A stretch of DNA of 33,098 nt from Actinomycetes bacterium (lineage in GTDB: Bacteria; Actinomycetota; Acidimicrobiia; Acidimicrobiales; RAAP-2): the NCBI GenBank assembly GCA_021828005.1, contig JAKATJ010000012.1, positions 1 through 33,098 on the forward strand, given 5' to 3'. The position numbers and the translations under genes were made by a program. Positions 31,557-33,098 of this stretch are shown in pieces; the stretch's first letter is position 1; each line of letters starts with the position of its first letter. The notes beneath the pieces are model-generated. The model was not told where the DNA came from. It did not search any database and saw nothing but the letters and a program-made list of their open reading frames with translations.

Positions 31557-32720
31557 TCACGACTTGGGTGCCCACGCGAGCAGTGGGACGGACATCTCGT
31601 CCGGCGTGAGCGAGCCGTGACGGCAGACGAGGCGCTGCTCCCCCGTGTCGGCAGGGTCCAAGAATGCCGTCGCTGCGAACGGCACGAGAGCGACGTCCCC
31701 GAGCCGCGCCCGCACGTCCGCGGCGGGGACGCCGCCGAGCCAGCCGTCGTCGACCACCTGCGCGACGTCGCGCACCCAGGCGACGTCGGCGTACCGCTCC
31801 GAGGCGACGGCGAGGAGGTCGTCCTTCGCGCCAGGCCGCGCGTGCAGCCACCGGAACCGGCCCTCTCCCGAGAGCAGCGTGACGGCAGCCATCACGTCGG
31901 CACCGAGCACCTCGATCGACGGACCGACCTCGACCTGCCCGTGGTCGGCCGTCACGACCAGCGCCGCCCCGGGCCGGAGCACGTCGAGGAGGTCGCCGAC
32001 CAACCGGTCCACGGCACGAAGCTCGGCGTCGTAGTGCTCGTCCAGCCCGCACGCGTGCGCAGTGCGGTCGACGCCGTCGTAGTACGCGTAGACGAAGGGC
32101 GCACCGCGCTCGAGAAGCTTCCACACCTCGACGACGAGGCCCGCGGGCGTGCGCCAGCCGTAGAGGGGCGAGTCGCCGAGGTGAGCCGCGGTGAACCCGG
32201 TGGCGGCGTACTCGTTCCTCGAGACGACGGGCGTCGGTCCCGGGCTCGCCGGGAAGGCCGGGCGCGGCTGGAAGGAGCGTGCGGGGACGAGCCGGCGTCC
32301 GTCGCGCTCCCCGAGCCGCCACCCGAGGACGTTCAGGATCTCGTCGCCCACCGCGACGCGGTAGCCGACCACGCCGTGCTCCGACGGAGGGAGCCCGGTC
32401 GTCAGGCTGGTCAGCGCCGACGCGGTCGTGCTGGGCGCGACCGACGTGATGGTCGTGCCCGTGCCGCTGCCGAGCGCGGGCGCCAGACGCGAGACCCTCG
32501 CGTCGAGCTGCTGCGAGCCGAGGCCGTCGAGCACGAGGAGCACGATCTGACGGGCTCCATGGACCGGCTCGGGCACCCAGTCGGCCCGGGTTTCGGCCGG
32601 CTCGTCCACCGCGCCGACCTCGGCGAGCAGCAGGCGGACGACCTCGGTCAGGCAGCGCCCGCCGAAGTCCGGCAGCACCGGCTCGGGCGTCGAATCGGCC
32701 GGCACCGGGCTTGCGACCAT
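31557..32720 (-). CDS. Nucleotide pyrophosphatase/phosphodiesterase family (alkaline phosphatase superfamily)
   Basis: QIVLLVLDGLGSQQLDARVSRLAPALGSGTGTTITSVAPSTTASALTSLTTGLPPSEHGVVGYRVAV...FVYAYYDGVDRTAHACG...LVVTADHGQVEV; metal-site VLDGLG, THR nucleophile region and TADHG. Start refined to ATG 32720. Confidence 0.88.
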   Translation of the reverse strand: MVASPVPADSTPEPVLPDFGGRCLTEVVRLLLAEVGAVDEPAETRADWVPEPVHGARQIVLLVLDGLGSQQLDARVSRLAPALGSGTGTTITSVAPSTTASALTSLTTGLPPSEHGVVGYRVAVGDEILNVLGWRLGERDGRRLVPARSFQPRPAFPASPGPTPVVSRNEYAATGFTAAHLGDSPLYGWRTPAGLVVEVWKLLERGAPFVYAYYDGVDRTAHACGLDEHYDAELRAVDRLVGDLLDVLRPGAALVVTADHGQVEVGPSIEVLGADVMAAVTLLSGEGRFRWLHARPGAKDDLLAVASERYADVAWVRDVAQVVDDGWLGGVPAADVRARLGDVALVPFAATAFLDPADTGEQRLVCRHGSLTPDEMSVPLLAWAPKS

Positions 32721-32872
32721 CGCCGCCCAGCGTAGAAGTCCGCGGGCCCGCCAGGCGAGACGGCGCCCCGCGACACGACTGCACCGGCGACTCCTCGCTG
32801 GCTCACGCCGAATTGCCCGGGAACGGGGCCTGCCTCCTCTGGTGCGCCTGGACGTCCCGGTAACATCGGGAT

Positions 32873-33098
32873 GTGAGAGTGTCCACCCGCGGCGACTACG
32901 CCTGTAGAGCCCTGCTCTCGCTGGCCTTGCACGGCGCCACGTCGACACCCACCTCCGTCCGCGACATCGCCGAACGGACCGGGCTCCCCCAGCCGTACCT
33001 CGAGCAGATCCTTCTCGCGCTGAAGGGGGCAGGGCTCGTCCGCTCCAAGCGCGGCGTCGGAGGCGGCTACGTGCTCGCACGGGAGCCGGCCGACATCA
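32873..33098 (+). CDS. Rrf2 family transcriptional regulator, truncated by window end
   Basis: VRVSTRGDYACRALLSLALHGATSTPTSVRDIAERTGLPQPYLEQILLALKGAGLVRSKRGVGGGYVLAREPADI: Rrf2 winged-helix N-terminus; TAACAT 6 nt before the GTG. Confidence 0.93.
   Translation, partial: MRVSTRGDYACRALLSLALHGATSTPTSVRDIAERTGLPQPYLEQILLALKGAGLVRSKRGVGGGYVLAREPADI

Overview
High-GC actinobacterial chromosomal segment, most like Acidimicrobiia in gene content and order (lineage is inference). No tRNA, rRNA, CRISPR array, transposase or phage gene was recognised; this is mostly core metabolism. The left half is a 16-gene minus-strand block, in transcription order aroC-aroK-aroB-aroQ-pepQ-efp-nusB-pyrR-pyrB-pyrC-carA-carB-pyrD-pyrF-mihF-gmk. 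The middle holds a prepilin peptidase, an NfuA-like protein, several small or uncharacterised proteins, tyrS, and a menaquinone cluster (menD/menH-like, menA-menB/menE) in divergent pairs. The right end holds an SDR, a YyaL/DUF255 thioredoxin-fold protein, two uncharacterised proteins, a bacterial proteasome activator (Bpa/PafE), a nucleotide pyrophosphatase-like protein and the start of an Rrf2-family regulator. The most interesting signals are: (i) a PyrR-binding RNA element overlapping the pyrR Shine-Dalgarno; (ii) a repeated TANNNT + 6-9 nt + start codon arrangement indicating widespread leaderless transcription, including divergent pairs with overlapping or nearly abutting -10 boxes; (iii) gmk apparently lacking ATG/GTG/TTG and best explained by a CTG start overlapping the mihF stop; (iv) a class 1B-type pyrD with no pyrK. 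No clearly new multi-gene system was found.
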